Shown here one piece after another: positions 16,623 to 26,203 of a stretch of 38,368 nucleotides of DNA; the stretch's first letter is position 1, and each line of letters begins with the position of its first letter. The position numbers and the translations under genes are program-made. This DNA is from Mycobacterium sp. 1100029.7 (GTDB lineage Bacteria > Actinomycetota > Actinomycetes > Mycobacteriales > Mycobacteriaceae), in assembly GCF_001665235.1 (NCBI RefSeq), contig NZ_LZSC01000017.1, positions 1 through 38,368 on the forward strand, written 5' to 3'. The notes under the pieces are model-generated. The model was given only the letters and a program-made list of their open reading frames with translations. It did not search any database and was not told where the DNA came from.

Positions 16623-18104
16623 CTAACTTTCGGAGCCCCCTCCCCCCGCTTCCTCGGGTTCAGCCGGACCGTGGCCGTTCTGATCCCAAGTGCCTGGCAC
16701 CATCGGCATCCGCGGGCCGCTGCCGAAGTCATCGCCGTCCAGCTGAGTCAACCCCGACGCACGCAGATCCGCCTCTCTGCGCGCCGTCCCGGCGAAGCCC
16801 AACCGCCCGGCAGCACTGCCCGACGCCATCGCGGCGGCCAGCTCCTTCTCGTCGTCGGCCGGCGCGCCCCAGTCGGGGTCGACGTCGACGTTCATGTCGG
16901 CGTACTCGTCGCTGTGATCACGCATTGCGGCACGCCGCCGGCGGCGCGCGGCAGCGGCCCGGCCCGGCACCGCCGCTGCGGCCGCCGGAATGGTCGCGGC
17001 CGGTGCCTTCGCCCCGCTGCGGCCACCCAGGGTGGGGCCGAAGCCGGTTTCCGGATCAGCACCCATCGCCACGGCGTAGCCGAAGGTTCCGGCAGCGGGT
17101 GCGGGTGCCGGAACCGGGGCCGCGGTGGCACCCGAAGCCGGTGCGGACGCCGGAGCCGAAGCGGGTGCCGGTGCCGGCGGGGCCATGGCGGCCACCGGCG
17201 GCATCGACGCTTGGGCCTCGGGTGCCGGCGCCACCGGCACGATGCTCGGGAGGTCCGGCGCGGCCTCGGGATTCTGCAGATACAGATACGCCCCGATGCC
17301 GATGATCAGCGGGATCAAGAATGGCGCGGTCAACAGCACGGTCCAGAACGTGGTACCGAACGGAATGAAGAACGCCTCGTATGCGATGAAGAACAGCAGT
17401 GGGCCGTTGGCGGCCAGAAACGGCACCAGGCCCTGCATGAACTGCTGAATCATGTTGGACAGGTTCTGAAAGAACTGCTGCAGTTGCCGCAGCAGGTTGT
17501 CCCACCAGTTGCCGGAGGACTGGTCGTTGGCGGCCAGCGTCGAGAAGTTGTTGGTCTCGGCACCGGGCCGCAACACGTTGGGAGCCGGGTCGGTTTGCGG
17601 TGCCGAGGCCAGCGCCGCATCCGACACCACCTGATACGTGCTCATCGTGGTGGCGGCCTGGACCCACATCCGCGCATAGTCGGCCTCGTTGAGCGCGATC
17701 GGAATCGTGTTGATGCCAAAGAAATTCGTCGCCGTCAGCACCCCGTGAATGGTGTGGTTGGCGGCCAGCTCCCCCAGCGTCGGCATCACCGTCAGGGCGC
17801 CGGTGTATGCCGCCGCCACGACTTCATGCTGGGCGGCCACACCCGCGCTGTTGGCACTGGCCTGCATCAGCCAGGCCAGATACGGCAGGTGTGCCGCCGC
17901 GTACTGTTCGGCGGTCGGCCCTTCCCACGCCCCCGCTTGTACCTCGCCCAGAAGCCCACTGAGTTCAGCTGCCGCGTCGGCATATTCGGTGCTGAGCGCG
18001 GTCCACGCCCCGGCAGCCGCCAACAGCGGCCCCGGTCCCGGACCCGCCGTCAGCAAGGCCGAATGCACCTCCGGCGGAGAAGCCATCCAGATAGGCGCCG
18101 TCAT
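16623..18104 (-). CDS. PPE4: PPE4, ESX-3-associated PPE protein
   Basis: A 493-aa PPE protein. The N-terminal PPE domain (residues 1-180) starts [18 protein letters not shown], has the WEG turn near 59-61 ([10 protein letters not shown]) and the family core [21 protein letters not shown] hydrophobic pair of segments follows ([13 protein letters not shown] and [17 protein letters not shown], about 245-285), then a Pro/Ala-rich linker, an Arg patch RRRRRAA, an acidic stretch (MNVDVDPDW), [10 protein letters not shown] and the terminal motif [11 protein letters not shown]. It pairs with PE5, whose stop is 2 nt upstream, and the complex is guided by EspG3. In M. tuberculosis PE5-PPE4 is needed for siderophore-mediated iron uptake. 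Confidence 0.95.
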   Translation of the reverse strand: MTAPIWMASPPEVHSALLTAGPGPGPLLAAAGAWTALSTEYADAAAELSGLLGEVQAGAWEGPTAEQYAAAHLPYLAWLMQASANSAGVAAQHEVVAAAYTGALTVMPTLGELAANHTIHGVLTATNFFGINTIPIALNEADYARMWVQAATTMSTYQVVSDAALASAPQTDPAPNVLRPGAETNNFSTLAANDQSSGNWWDNLLRQLQQFFQNLSNMIQQFMQGLVPFLAANGPLLFFIAYEAFFIPFGTTFWTVLLTAPFLIPLIIGIGAYLYLQNPEAAPDLPSIVPVAPAPEAQASMPPVAAMAPPAPAPASAPASAPASGATAAPVPAPAPAAGTFGYAVAMGADPETGFGPTLGGRSGAKAPAATIPAAAAAVPGRAAAARRRRRAAMRDHSDEYADMNVDVDPDWGAPADDEKELAAAMASGSAAGRLGFAGTARREADLRASGLTQLDGDDFGSGPRMPMVPGTWDQNGHGPAEPEEAGGGGSES

Positions 18105-18106
18105 TG

Positions 18107-18415
18107 TCAGACGCCGCCCACTCCATAGCTGACGGCGTTCGCGACGTCACCCGCGAGGTAACTCGCGCCACCCTCGCCGACGCCGACGCCGGCACGGCCC
18201 AGCTCCTCGACACCCTCGGCGGCCACCGCGGAATGCATCTGGCCCTGGGCACTGAATCCGGCGGCCGTCGTCAGCGACACCGGGTCGGCCGCGGGCGGCA
18301 CCACCGCGGTGATCGCCGGAGCGGCCGCCGCATGCGCGGCTGCTAGCCGCGCCGTCAGCGCCTCCACCGCTGCGCTTGTCGCCGCCAGGCCTTCGGGAAC
18401 TACTCGCAACGTCAT
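18107..18415 (-). CDS. PE5: PE5, partner of PPE4
   Basis: A 102-aa PE protein consisting only of the PE domain: start [20 protein letters not shown], two-helix hairpin, and a C-terminal [17 protein letters not shown]. The YxxxD-type export signal fits Tyr in SYLAGDV (Y-L-A-G-D). Forms a heterodimer with PPE4. ATG at 18415 follows eccC3 by 43 bp; its stop is 2 nt from the PPE4 ATG, implying coupled synthesis. Confidence 0.96.
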   Translation of the reverse strand: MTLRVVPEGLAATSAAVEALTARLAAAHAAAAPAITAVVPPAADPVSLTTAAGFSAQGQMHSAVAAEGVEELGRAGVGVGEGGASYLAGDVANAVSYGVGGV

Positions 18416-18458
18416 AACCCCTCCTTCTGTGGTCCTGCTGTTGCCGTCTTCATCACCA

Positions 18459-21400
18459 TCAGCGGGCGAAACCTTCGTCGGCTCCCCCTACAACAGACTC
18501 GCCAACCAACGGGTTGACCAACTGCACATACGTCGGACTTTCGCTGTCCCCCAACAGGATCGCCCGCCCGGCAGGCAACCGGCCAAATCGTTGGCCCCGA
18601 ATCTTGCCGCTGTCCTGCGGATTGCCCGCCAGCATCAGCGTGGTTGCCTGCAAGTCGTTGAAGCGCCGGAGCAACGGACTGGTCATCAGTGCATGCCCCG
18701 AACCGGTGGCCCGAGCCGTGACGATCACCCGCAGACCCAGATCGGCCGCCTGGCTCAGTTCCGGGATCAAACTGGTCCACGGCCGCTGCCCGATGTAAGG
18801 GCCACTCATCGCCGGTGCGTCCGGAATCTGGTCCACGTCGTCGATGATCAGGTAGTGGGTGTGGCCCTCGAAGCTCCACCGGGCCAACTCCGCCGCCGAC
18901 AAGCCGGCCGGCGGCCGCCGCGATCCGATGATGTTGGACAAACCGAGCATCGCCGGGATGATCCGGTCGATGTTGGCGGTGTACTCGTTGTCGGGAAACA
19001 GCGGCTCCTCGACGAGATGCAACCGCCGGTCCAGCACCGTGAACGCCACCTGGTCGGCAGTGGAGTTCTCGCGGATCGTGCGAATGATGTGACGCAGCAA
19101 CGTGGTTTTGCCGGACTTGCTGTCCCCGAACACCATCAGCAACGGGTTGTCGGTGAAGTCGAGCACGACCGGCGCCAGGTCCTCTTCGCGCTGACCGATG
19201 ACCACCTGCTCGGATCCCCGGTACAGCGGCCCGAGTGCATCGGGCGACAGGTTGGTCGGCAGCAACCGGACCGGTGGTGCGGCCACGCCCGGGTAGCGGG
19301 CGTTGATCGCGGGAATCTGGTCCAGCTCGGGGGCCGCGAACAGGAAGTGCTCGGCGGCCATGGTCAACCCGCGACCCGGCTGGTCGGCCGGCACGGCGTC
19401 GGCCGGACGGCGCAACGCTCCCACCACCCGCACATTGCTGTCCCGGGCGTCGTGCAGCTTGAGCTCGAGACGCAGGCCGAGGCCGTCGCGCATCGCCAGC
19501 GGCACCTCCAGCCAGCTCGGCGTGGTGACGATCACGTGGATGCCGTAAGCAAGACCGACATTGACGAGCTCAGTTACCTTGCCCAGCAATGGGTTACGGG
19601 TATTGAACTGGTCGGTGTTGTCGCGGGCGAACGCGTACAGGTTGTCGACGACGAGGAAAACCTCGCCGAAGCCATCGTCGTGGGTGGACCCGTGCTTGTC
19701 GCGGAACGCCTCGTGCTGCTGGCGCGAAAGCAGCAGCTGCTCCAGCTCGCCGAAGGTACGGCGGATGCGCTCGGGTTCCAACGGCGACGCGACGCTGCCC
19801 ACATGCGCCAGGTCTTCCAGGGCGCGCAGCTGCCCGCCGCCGTAGTCCAGGCAGTAGAAGGTGACATCGCGCGGTGAGTGCAGGCTGGCCGCCGACAGGA
19901 TGAACGTCTGCAGCGCAGCCGATTTGCCGGACTTCGCGCCGCCGTGGATCACCATGTTTCCCGACGCCGAGGTGGCGTCGAACACCAGTGGGTCGCGGCG
20001 CATCTCGAACGGCCGGTCGATCTCACCCAGCGGCCAGCGCCACTGCCGGTCCGGAACGCCGGCGTGAGCGAGCACCGTGGTCAACGGAATCGCGTCGTCC
20101 AGCGGCGGCAGCCACAGTTGCGGTGCGCGCGGGGCGTAGCCGGCCAGCTGCTCGCCGATGGTGGCGATCAGCTTGCGCGGCGGCCCGGCGAAATCTTGGT
20201 CGTCCGCCCCGGTGATCACCGTGCCCTGATCTGGTTCCACCCGCCCGGCCGTGAACAGCTTGGGCTGCGGAACGGAATGCACCACAAGGGTTTTCGCGGT
20301 CTGCGGTGGCTCGTAGATACCGTCGACGTAGGTACTGCGGAACTTGATGGGCGCCGCACCGGGTGCGGGCACCAGGAAGCCCACACCCTTGTGCTCCTTG
20401 CCGGATTCGATGTGGTACGCGTCGTCCACCCCGATAATCTGACGAGAAACACTGGCACTGGCCACCTTCAACCCGATGCGGTAGGAGGTGTTCTTGTCGA
20501 TGTCCTTGATCTTGCCGACGTCCAGCGTCTGGGAGGCGAACAGGATGTGGATGCGGAACGAGCGGCCCTTGCGTGCCACGTAGTCGAACAGCTCCGCGTA
20601 CTCCGGATAGTCGGCCAGCATCAGCGTGAACTCGTCGGCGACCACGAAGAGCGTCGGGATGGGCGGCAGATCATGCCCGGCAGCGATGGCGTTCTCGTAC
20701 TCGACCACCGAGTTGAACGCACTGCCCTGGACCCGGCGGCCGGCCTCGCGCAGCAGCGTCTCGCGACGGGCCACCTCACCACGCAGCGTGTCGGCGAACC
20801 GGTCGGCCAGCGACTTCTTCTCGGCCATGTTCGAGATGACCGCCACCACCTGCGGGAAGTCCCGGAAGCTGTCGGCCCCGGCCTCACCCTTGAAGTCGGC
20901 GTAGATGACGATCAGCCGGTCAGCGGAGTGAGTTGTCAACAGCGCCAACAGAATCGACATCAGGGTCTGCGACTTGCCGGATCCGGTCATACCGATCATC
21001 AGGCCGTGCGGACCCATACCGCCTTCGGCCTCATCCTTGAGGTCGAAGTAGAGCGGCTCGCCGGTTGCCGTGACGCCGATCGGCACCCGCAACTCTTCGT
21101 CGCGGCGCCGCGGCGCCCACAACGTCGGCACATCCAGCTGCGACGCATCCGGAACACCGAGCAGCGTCGTGAAGCTGGCGCCCCGCGTTGCCGCCGAGCG
21201 CAGCCCGGTGTGGGTCGGGTTGGAATCCCAACGCGACAGCTGACGCGCCAGGTGCGCGGCCTCGTCGGCGCCGAGGGCGTCGGCGTTGTCGATGTAGGGC
21301 TGCCAGCCGCCGGTCTGCCAGCGCTCGATGGCGCCGTCTCGACCGCTGCCGCCATCCCGCCCGATCACCCGCAGGATCGGCTTCTCCGGATCCGAATACT

Positions 21401-22451
21401 GTTCCCGGTTGGGCGCGGTGCTGCTGCGGTGCACGACGGTGACCCCGGCCCGGCCGAGCGCGAGCGCCGAGGCGGACACGTCGAAGTCGGGGTCGTCGAC
21501 GATGACCAGCAGGTGGCGCAGCGCGTCGGCGGCTCCGCCGGTGAAGGCGGGCCGATCGGACAGCGCGGGGCCCAGCAACGCGACCAGCTCGTCGACACTG
21601 GTGGCCAGGAACCGAGCCGGTCCGACGCCGTCGACCTCGCCGGGAATATCGATGTGGGGCAACCACTTCAGCCACGACCAGTCGTCGTTCTCCAGGTCGC
21701 GGGTCACCAGCGCCACGCCGAGTACCGTCGGATCGTGCCAGGTGACGGCCTGGGCGACCCAGGCGCGCAGCGCGCCCTGCACCTCGTCCGGCTCACCGAG
21801 CACCGTAATCCGCGAGACCTTCGTCAGGTCGATTCCCGTCGGCACATCGCGGACGGTGCGCTGGGTGTCGAGCAGGCTACGTAATGCGCTGTGCGACACC
21901 GGCTCCAGGTCGATCTCGTCGGCGGCATCCTGGACCCGGACCGCGGTGGCCAGCGGAACCTGGTGACGGCCCGCCCGCAGCACCAGGAAGTCGGGGTCGT
22001 GCGGGTCACGCTCCCACTGCCGTCGAGACCCGGCCACCGTCGCCAGCGCCGACGGCTCGGGGTGCGACCATTGCGCGGCCGCCCGCTGCTGAGCGGCCTG
22101 GGTCCGGATGTTGTCCCGGACCACCGACAGGTAGCGCAGGTAGTCGGCGCGCTCGGCGTCGACCTCCTCGGTGCGCATCTTGTTGTCGTTGCCGCGGTAG
22201 AGCGCCGTTGCGGCCAGCAACAAGACAAACGGGAAGAACAGCGTCTGCGGCGAGATCACCCGCATACCGGTCGCCACCAATGCGACGATCATGCCGACGA
22301 TCAGGATCACCAGCACGTAGGGCATCGCACGGCGCAGGAACGACGGCGGAATGACCCGGGGTAGCTCGGGGGGCGCCTCGATGGTGATGGTGCCCTTACG
22401 GGTGCTCGGCGGCGCCAGCCGCCGGCGGGCTTCGAAGATCAGTCGACTCAT
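18459..22451 (-). CDS. eccC3: ESX-3 FtsK/SpoIIIE-type ATPase EccC3
   Basis: A 1330-aa single-chain motor, the length I recall for Rv0284. Two membrane spans at about residues 43-61 and 69-85; then a DUF domain and three FtsK-like ATPase domains. Walker A1 GMTGSGKS at 487-494 with Walker B LFVVADEF at 601-608; Walker A2 GGAKSGKS at 837-844 with VFLVVDN at 931-937; Walker A3 GDSKSGKT at 1109-1116 with YLIIDDVD at 1200-1207. Only site 1 has the full Walker B Asp-Glu pair, matching the family view that domain 1 drives transport while domains 2-3 are regulatory and bind substrate tails. ATG at 22451 overlaps the eccB3 stop by 4 nt. Confidence 0.97.
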   Translation of the reverse strand: MSRLIFEARRRLAPPSTRKGTITIEAPPELPRVIPPSFLRRAMPYVLVILIVGMIVALVATGMRVISPQTLFFPFVLLLAATALYRGNDNKMRTEEVDAERADYLRYLSVVRDNIRTQAAQQRAAAQWSHPEPSALATVAGSRRQWERDPHDPDFLVLRAGRHQVPLATAVRVQDAADEIDLEPVSHSALRSLLDTQRTVRDVPTGIDLTKVSRITVLGEPDEVQGALRAWVAQAVTWHDPTVLGVALVTRDLENDDWSWLKWLPHIDIPGEVDGVGPARFLATSVDELVALLGPALSDRPAFTGGAADALRHLLVIVDDPDFDVSASALALGRAGVTVVHRSSTAPNREQYSDPEKPILRVIGRDGGSGRDGAIERWQTGGWQPYIDNADALGADEAAHLARQLSRWDSNPTHTGLRSAATRGASFTTLLGVPDASQLDVPTLWAPRRRDEELRVPIGVTATGEPLYFDLKDEAEGGMGPHGLMIGMTGSGKSQTLMSILLALLTTHSADRLIVIYADFKGEAGADSFRDFPQVVAVISNMAEKKSLADRFADTLRGEVARRETLLREAGRRVQGSAFNSVVEYENAIAAGHDLPPIPTLFVVADEFTLMLADYPEYAELFDYVARKGRSFRIHILFASQTLDVGKIKDIDKNTSYRIGLKVASASVSRQIIGVDDAYHIESGKEHKGVGFLVPAPGAAPIKFRSTYVDGIYEPPQTAKTLVVHSVPQPKLFTAGRVEPDQGTVITGADDQDFAGPPRKLIATIGEQLAGYAPRAPQLWLPPLDDAIPLTTVLAHAGVPDRQWRWPLGEIDRPFEMRRDPLVFDATSASGNMVIHGGAKSGKSAALQTFILSAASLHSPRDVTFYCLDYGGGQLRALEDLAHVGSVASPLEPERIRRTFGELEQLLLSRQQHEAFRDKHGSTHDDGFGEVFLVVDNLYAFARDNTDQFNTRNPLLGKVTELVNVGLAYGIHVIVTTPSWLEVPLAMRDGLGLRLELKLHDARDSNVRVVGALRRPADAVPADQPGRGLTMAAEHFLFAAPELDQIPAINARYPGVAAPPVRLLPTNLSPDALGPLYRGSEQVVIGQREEDLAPVVLDFTDNPLLMVFGDSKSGKTTLLRHIIRTIRENSTADQVAFTVLDRRLHLVEEPLFPDNEYTANIDRIIPAMLGLSNIIGSRRPPAGLSAAELARWSFEGHTHYLIIDDVDQIPDAPAMSGPYIGQRPWTSLIPELSQAADLGLRVIVTARATGSGHALMTSPLLRRFNDLQATTLMLAGNPQDSGKIRGQRFGRLPAGRAILLGDSESPTYVQLVNPLVGESVVGGADEGFAR

Positions 22452-24055
22452 CGGGGTCCTCCTTCGGCCGACACCGGACGACCGGGCCTGCTGTCGGGCG
22501 CCAAGCCGTCGTGTGCGAGCAACGCATCGGCGCGAGAAAGCGTCGGGCCCGTCGCGAACAGCGACAGTATCGACCAGGGAATAGGAACAGGAGTGGGGCT
22601 GAGGCCAAGGGCCTCAACAGTTTTGCCGCGACCGGACGCTCCGCTCTCGGCCTCGTTGTCGATGCCGTAGCGCACGCCGGTGTCCGACACCCAGAACAGC
22701 GAGCCGGTGCCCGGAGAGGTGGCACCGCCACCAACGGTCTGAGCGAAGTAGCCAGTGCCCGGAGCCAAAGCCACGCGGGTCGCGATGCCCTGGCTACCGC
22801 CACCGATCAGGTTCACGGTGCGAACGCCGTCGGGCACCGGCAGTGCCGAGCCGGTCAGCAGGCTCAGCGAGCTGCTGGCCGCACCGGCCGGCTTGCTCCA
22901 ATATGCGCATGCCACAGGGTTTTTGGCGGCGTCGACCAGGCTGACCTGCCGGTCGGGAAAACGACTGGTGTCCAGCAGCCGCGACACCGGCAGCTTGGCC
23001 ACCTCGTCGGCACCGACCCGCGCTGGTTGGTCCAGGCCATAGGAATTGGTGTTACGCAGCACGGCGGCGAGCACCGGCGAGATGGATTGCAATCCGTCCG
23101 GCAGCACCGCGTAGTACCGCACGCTGCCCGGGTCGACGCCATAGGACGTCACGACGCCACCTATCGGGGCCGGCACCGCGTAGTTCGCCGGGGTGCCGGC
23201 ATTCGGGATGGCCGGGGCGGTCAGCGCCGGCGCTTCAGGTATCGCGTTGAACAGTCCCGCGGCGATCGGTCGGGGCGCGGGGACGTCGACGCCGAAGCCC
23301 AACGCGTTGGTGACCGCGTGGTTGGCCAGATCGATCTGACTGCGCTTGCCGTCCCAGAGCAGCCAGGTGCTGCTGCCCTTGTCGCCGGTGAACTCGACCA
23401 GCAGCGCCTGGCCGGGCGCGATCGTGGCAGCGCGCGCACCACTGCTGTCCGGAGTACCCGCGATCACGGTGACACCGGTGCTGTGCACCGCGTGCGAACC
23501 CTGGGCTGCCTCGCTGACCGAGTCGCACACCGTCCAGTTGGCGTCGTGGGATGCGTTCTGCACCATGCGCTCTGGCGCGCCCGGTATGCCGATCAGGTTG
23601 CCCCGCGGAAACCGGTCCAGCTCACTGCTTTTCACGGTGGTGGGATTGACCGGCTTGCCGACGATCAGCCGGGCCGAGGTCAGGTTCAACACCGGATGCA
23701 AGTCGTCACCGACCCGTACATACAGTGCGGCGGTGTCCCGGTCGGCGAGCACCGCGTTGCTGCCGGCCTGGCCGTTGGGCCGGATCAACGAGAACACGAA
23801 GCAGCCCGCCAGACCGGTGATCAGGATCAGCGCACCCATCAGCACCGAACGCGACTGGGTGCGCAGCGGGTCGACCAACATCCTGGTGTCGTGCAACGCA
23901 ATTCCGGAGGCGATGCGGCGCATCACGAAGCGCCAGCCGGTCACCTGATGCCGGGTGACGAAGCCGCGCCGGTAGACGACCTTGTCGGGATTGTCGTTGA
24001 CCGGGGTCCGTGACGAAAAGGACCGTCGTTCGTCCTGCGGATCCGGGTTGGTCAT
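22448..24055 (-). CDS. eccB3: ESX-3 core component EccB3
   Basis: A 535-aa protein with a short cytosolic N-terminus, one membrane span at about residues 71-91 ([20 protein letters not shown]), and a large periplasmic domain of repeated folds. Family features seen: [20 protein letters not shown] near 110, the cysteine pair (WTVCDS and VACAYWS), and [10 protein letters not shown]. EccB forms the periplasmic part of the ESX complex. ATG at 24055 overlaps the eccA3 stop and the 3' end overlaps eccC3, both by 4 nt. The C-terminal end is Pro-rich. Confidence 0.96.
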   Translation of the reverse strand: MTNPDPQDERRSFSSRTPVNDNPDKVVYRRGFVTRHQVTGWRFVMRRIASGIALHDTRMLVDPLRTQSRSVLMGALILITGLAGCFVFSLIRPNGQAGSNAVLADRDTAALYVRVGDDLHPVLNLTSARLIVGKPVNPTTVKSSELDRFPRGNLIGIPGAPERMVQNASHDANWTVCDSVSEAAQGSHAVHSTGVTVIAGTPDSSGARAATIAPGQALLVEFTGDKGSSTWLLWDGKRSQIDLANHAVTNALGFGVDVPAPRPIAAGLFNAIPEAPALTAPAIPNAGTPANYAVPAPIGGVVTSYGVDPGSVRYYAVLPDGLQSISPVLAAVLRNTNSYGLDQPARVGADEVAKLPVSRLLDTSRFPDRQVSLVDAAKNPVACAYWSKPAGAASSSLSLLTGSALPVPDGVRTVNLIGGGSQGIATRVALAPGTGYFAQTVGGGATSPGTGSLFWVSDTGVRYGIDNEAESGASGRGKTVEALGLSPTPVPIPWSILSLFATGPTLSRADALLAHDGLAPDSRPGRPVSAEGGPR

Positions 24056-25905
24056 GACGGCACCGAGAGCCCTAGGCCGCGCAGCAGCGGCTCGACCGAA
24101 TTACTGACGTCTTGGTCGGTGATCGTCATCAGCTCCTCATCGGTGAAGTCACCGGTTCCCGCCTGTTCTGAATGGTCCAAACGAAATTCGCGCTCTTCCT
24201 CGGAGCGCTCGACGATGTTTCGCACGAAACGACCGTTACCCGCGATGTCGAGGCTGCGTCGTTCGACACCGTTGGAGTCGGGTGTCGTGGAGTTCGCCAG
24301 CTTCTCGAACAGAGCGTCCATGTGGTCGAGCGCGGACTGCTCGAAGATGCTGTCACGCTGCTGCGCCATCGAGTGCGCGATCTCGACCAGCTCGTGCGAG
24401 TTGTACGACGGGAAGGTGATGTTGCGGGTGAACCGCGATCGCAGACCCTCGTTGGTGTCCAGGAACTTGTCCAGGTCCGCGCGGTAACCGGCGATGATGA
24501 CGACCAGGCGGTCGCGGTCGTTTTCCATGCGAGCCAGCAAGGTGTCGATGGCCACCAGGCCGAAGTCGTTCTTGGCGCCGGTGGCGACCAAGGCATACGC
24601 CTCGTCGAGGAACAGCACGCCGTCCAGCGCACTGTCGATGATGGCGTTGGTCTTGGCTTCGGTTTCGCCGATGTGCTGACCGATGAGGTCGGCGCGGTGC
24701 ACTTCGCGAATGTTCTCGCGCTTCAAAAGGCCTAGGCCGCAATAGATTTTGGCGACCACACGCGCGATGGTGGTCTTACCCGTTCCAGGCGGGCCAGCGA
24801 ACACCAGGTGGTGCGCGCGCTGTGCGACCTGCAGGCCACGCTGCTTACGTACCAACTCCATGGCCACCGAGCTCTTGAGCCGCGATACCTGGTTTTTCAC
24901 TTCTTCCAGGCCGATGAACTCGGTGAGCTGGCGTTCGGCCTCGTGCAGCAGCACGGCCTTGCGTTCGTGAGCGGCCGGGTCGACGAAATCTTCTGCGCTG
25001 GGCTCGGTTTCGGGATCCCACGGATCGGTGCGGGCGTCGATGCGGGCTGCGTTGGTGGTGACGATCCCAAAGCTGGTGTCCGACAAGGCCTCTTGGACCT
25101 GTTCGTTCTCGGGATGCGCGGCGTAGAGGTCCTGCAGGACTTCGCTCGCGGACTCCTCGTCGACATGAGCGCGCAACACCAGCGCCTTGGCCAGCGCTCC
25201 GTCCACGGCGGCAACCTCGACCGGGCCGTCGGGCTCTTCCAAGTAGGACAGCGCGGGAGCGAACATGCCCAGGCGTGCCAGCGCGGTGCCCAGGGCGATT
25301 TTGGCCGCGTGGGCGTAGGCCGCGTCGAGTTCGGAGTCGTTGACGATCGGGGTCAGCAGCTTGACGACATCAGACCACCGCTCGGCGCGATAGTTGAGGA
25401 CCACCGAAATCCACCGCGCCTCGCGCCAGCTCGGGCGCCGCGCGGTCAGCGCGGTGACGATCTCGGCCGCTTCGGCGAACCGTCCGGCCGTTGCCAGGGC
25501 CGCCGCGTAGGCCAGGTGGAAGTCGTCGGCAGTGACGGCGCGGAACTGGAGGTACAGACCACTGTCGTAACGGAAGCCCAGCGCGCCCGGCGCAAGGTCG
25601 ACCTGTCGCTGCAGCACGCCGGCGGTGCCGACGGTGCGCGAAACGGCCTCCAGGACGCGAAGCGAAGCGTCGCCGGCGGCGGCGAGGCCGGTCCACGCGT
25701 CACATTGGTCGTGCGCGACCCGGGTCAGTGCCGTGAAGCCAGAGCGAGCGGCGGTCAGATCGGCCGGACGCTGGCGCTGGTAAACCGCGATGCCGAGGGC
25801 CCGGCAGCAGGTAGCAAAACGGCTTACGACGTCGCCGTCGACCCTGGTGTCCAGCCGAGAAGTGCCGGGCTGGACTGCGAGCACACCACTATCACCGCGT
25901 TCCAC
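24052..25905 (-). CDS. eccA3: ESX-3 cytosolic AAA+ ATPase EccA3
   Basis: A 617-aa protein with an N-terminal TPR-like helical domain (about residues 25-290) and a CbxX/CfqX-type AAA+ domain: Walker A GPPGTGKT at 371-378, Walker B VLFLDEAYAL near 430, sensor region VVIIAGYRADLDKF. EccA proteins act in the cytosol, probably recycling EspG from PE-PPE substrates. The only in-frame start seen is GTG at 25905 (MERGDSG); it has a poor ribosome-binding site, and the good one (AGGGGAG) serves an out-of-frame ATG 16 nt upstream. From memory the M. tuberculosis protein is 631 aa and begins about 14 residues earlier. First gene of the operon, behind the Zur/IdeR-like region. Confidence 0.94.
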   Translation of the reverse strand: MERGDSGVLAVQPGTSRLDTRVDGDVVSRFATCCRALGIAVYQRQRPADLTAARSGFTALTRVAHDQCDAWTGLAAAGDASLRVLEAVSRTVGTAGVLQRQVDLAPGALGFRYDSGLYLQFRAVTADDFHLAYAAALATAGRFAEAAEIVTALTARRPSWREARWISVVLNYRAERWSDVVKLLTPIVNDSELDAAYAHAAKIALGTALARLGMFAPALSYLEEPDGPVEVAAVDGALAKALVLRAHVDEESASEVLQDLYAAHPENEQVQEALSDTSFGIVTTNAARIDARTDPWDPETEPSAEDFVDPAAHERKAVLLHEAERQLTEFIGLEEVKNQVSRLKSSVAMELVRKQRGLQVAQRAHHLVFAGPPGTGKTTIARVVAKIYCGLGLLKRENIREVHRADLIGQHIGETEAKTNAIIDSALDGVLFLDEAYALVATGAKNDFGLVAIDTLLARMENDRDRLVVIIAGYRADLDKFLDTNEGLRSRFTRNITFPSYNSHELVEIAHSMAQQRDSIFEQSALDHMDALFEKLANSTTPDSNGVERRSLDIAGNGRFVRNIVERSEEEREFRLDHSEQAGTGDFTDEELMTITDQDVSNSVEPLLRGLGLSVPS

Positions 25906-25921
25906 GGCCGCTATTTTCCAT
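25892..25921 (-). CDS. 9-codon leader ORF overlapping the eccA3 start
   Basis: ATG at 25919-25921 opens MENSGRGTR and stops with TGA at 25892-25894, inside eccA3 but in another frame. It has the best Shine-Dalgarno of the region, AGGGGAG ending 9 nt before the ATG. It may be a translated leader coupled to eccA3, or the remnant of the real eccA3 start separated by a 1-nt indel or sequence error. Confidence 0.4.
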   Translation of the reverse strand: MENSGRGTR

Positions 25922-25935
25922 GAAGATAGTCTCCC

Positions 25936-25973
25936 CTAACTTAATTTGCTGAAGTTAGCATTGCATAAGCTAA
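25936..25973 (-). promoter_or_regulatory. putative IdeR-like operator upstream of eccA3
   Basis: TTAGCATTGCATAAGCTAA (25955-25973) matches 13 of 19 positions of the IdeR box TTAGGTTAGGCTAACCTAA as I remember it, with both outer half-sites intact. An overlapping inverted repeat has perfect arms CTAACTT (25936-25942) and AAGTTAG (25952-25958) with a 9-bp spacer. The site ends directly beside the leader Shine-Dalgarno, so binding would block a promoter close to eccA3. Iron repression of ESX-3 through IdeR is established in mycobacteria. Confidence 0.55.
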
Positions 25974-25986
25974 CTGTCGAGGTTCC

Positions 25987-26007
25987 GTGGCCCGTGAGAC
26001 GGGCCAC
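25987..26007 (-). other. 9-bp-stem hairpin in the eccA3 upstream region
   Basis: GTGGCCCGT and ACGGGCCAC form a perfect stem with a GAG loop. It lies between the distal Zur-like site and the proximal IdeR-like site. It could terminate or attenuate transcripts arriving from the PPE gene or from a distal promoter. No U-tract is present. Confidence 0.45.
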
Positions 26008-26042
26008 TCATCAGCCCAGTCGGGGGCCCTGACCACGGCGTT

Positions 26043-26056
26043 CGGTGACGTCACCG
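26043..26056. promoter_or_regulatory. perfect 14-bp palindrome CGGTGACGTCACCG
   Basis: The sequence equals its own reverse complement. It sits midway between the Zur-like and IdeR-like sites upstream of eccA3 and may bind a third regulator. No known mycobacterial regulator is assigned. Confidence 0.35.
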
Positions 26057-26106
26057 GCTACCTCTCCAGTTATGGCGCTGACCGCATTCCTCTTGGCGGC
26101 AAAGCC

Positions 26107-26127
26107 TAATGAAAACGATTTTCAATA
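26107..26127 (-). promoter_or_regulatory. Zur (FurB) box upstream of eccA3
   Basis: On the minus strand the site reads TATTGAAAATCG followed by TTTTCATTA, a 21-bp imperfect palindrome (17 of 21 positions symmetric). It fits the mycobacterial Zur pattern of TGAAAAT and its inverse in an AT-rich core, which stands out in this GC-rich region. It lies about 200 bp upstream of eccA3 and 77 bp after the PPE stop. Zinc control of the Rv0282 operon by Zur is established in M. tuberculosis. The surrounding 25906-26203 gap (298 bp) holds only these regulatory elements; I see no other gene. Confidence 0.7.
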
Positions 26128-26203
26128 GCAACTGCCGACGCAGCAACGGCCGGGCTCAGTGAGCACGCACGTACTAGTCGGCCCCGCGGCCGGAAAAGTT
26201 CCA

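Noticed and set aside
14341..21884. Long plus-strand frames (622, 634 and 668 aa) across the ESX-3 operon
   Set aside because: They run antisense to eccD3, espG3, PPE4 and eccC3, have low-complexity Arg/Gly/His composition and no ribosome-binding site or recognisable fold.
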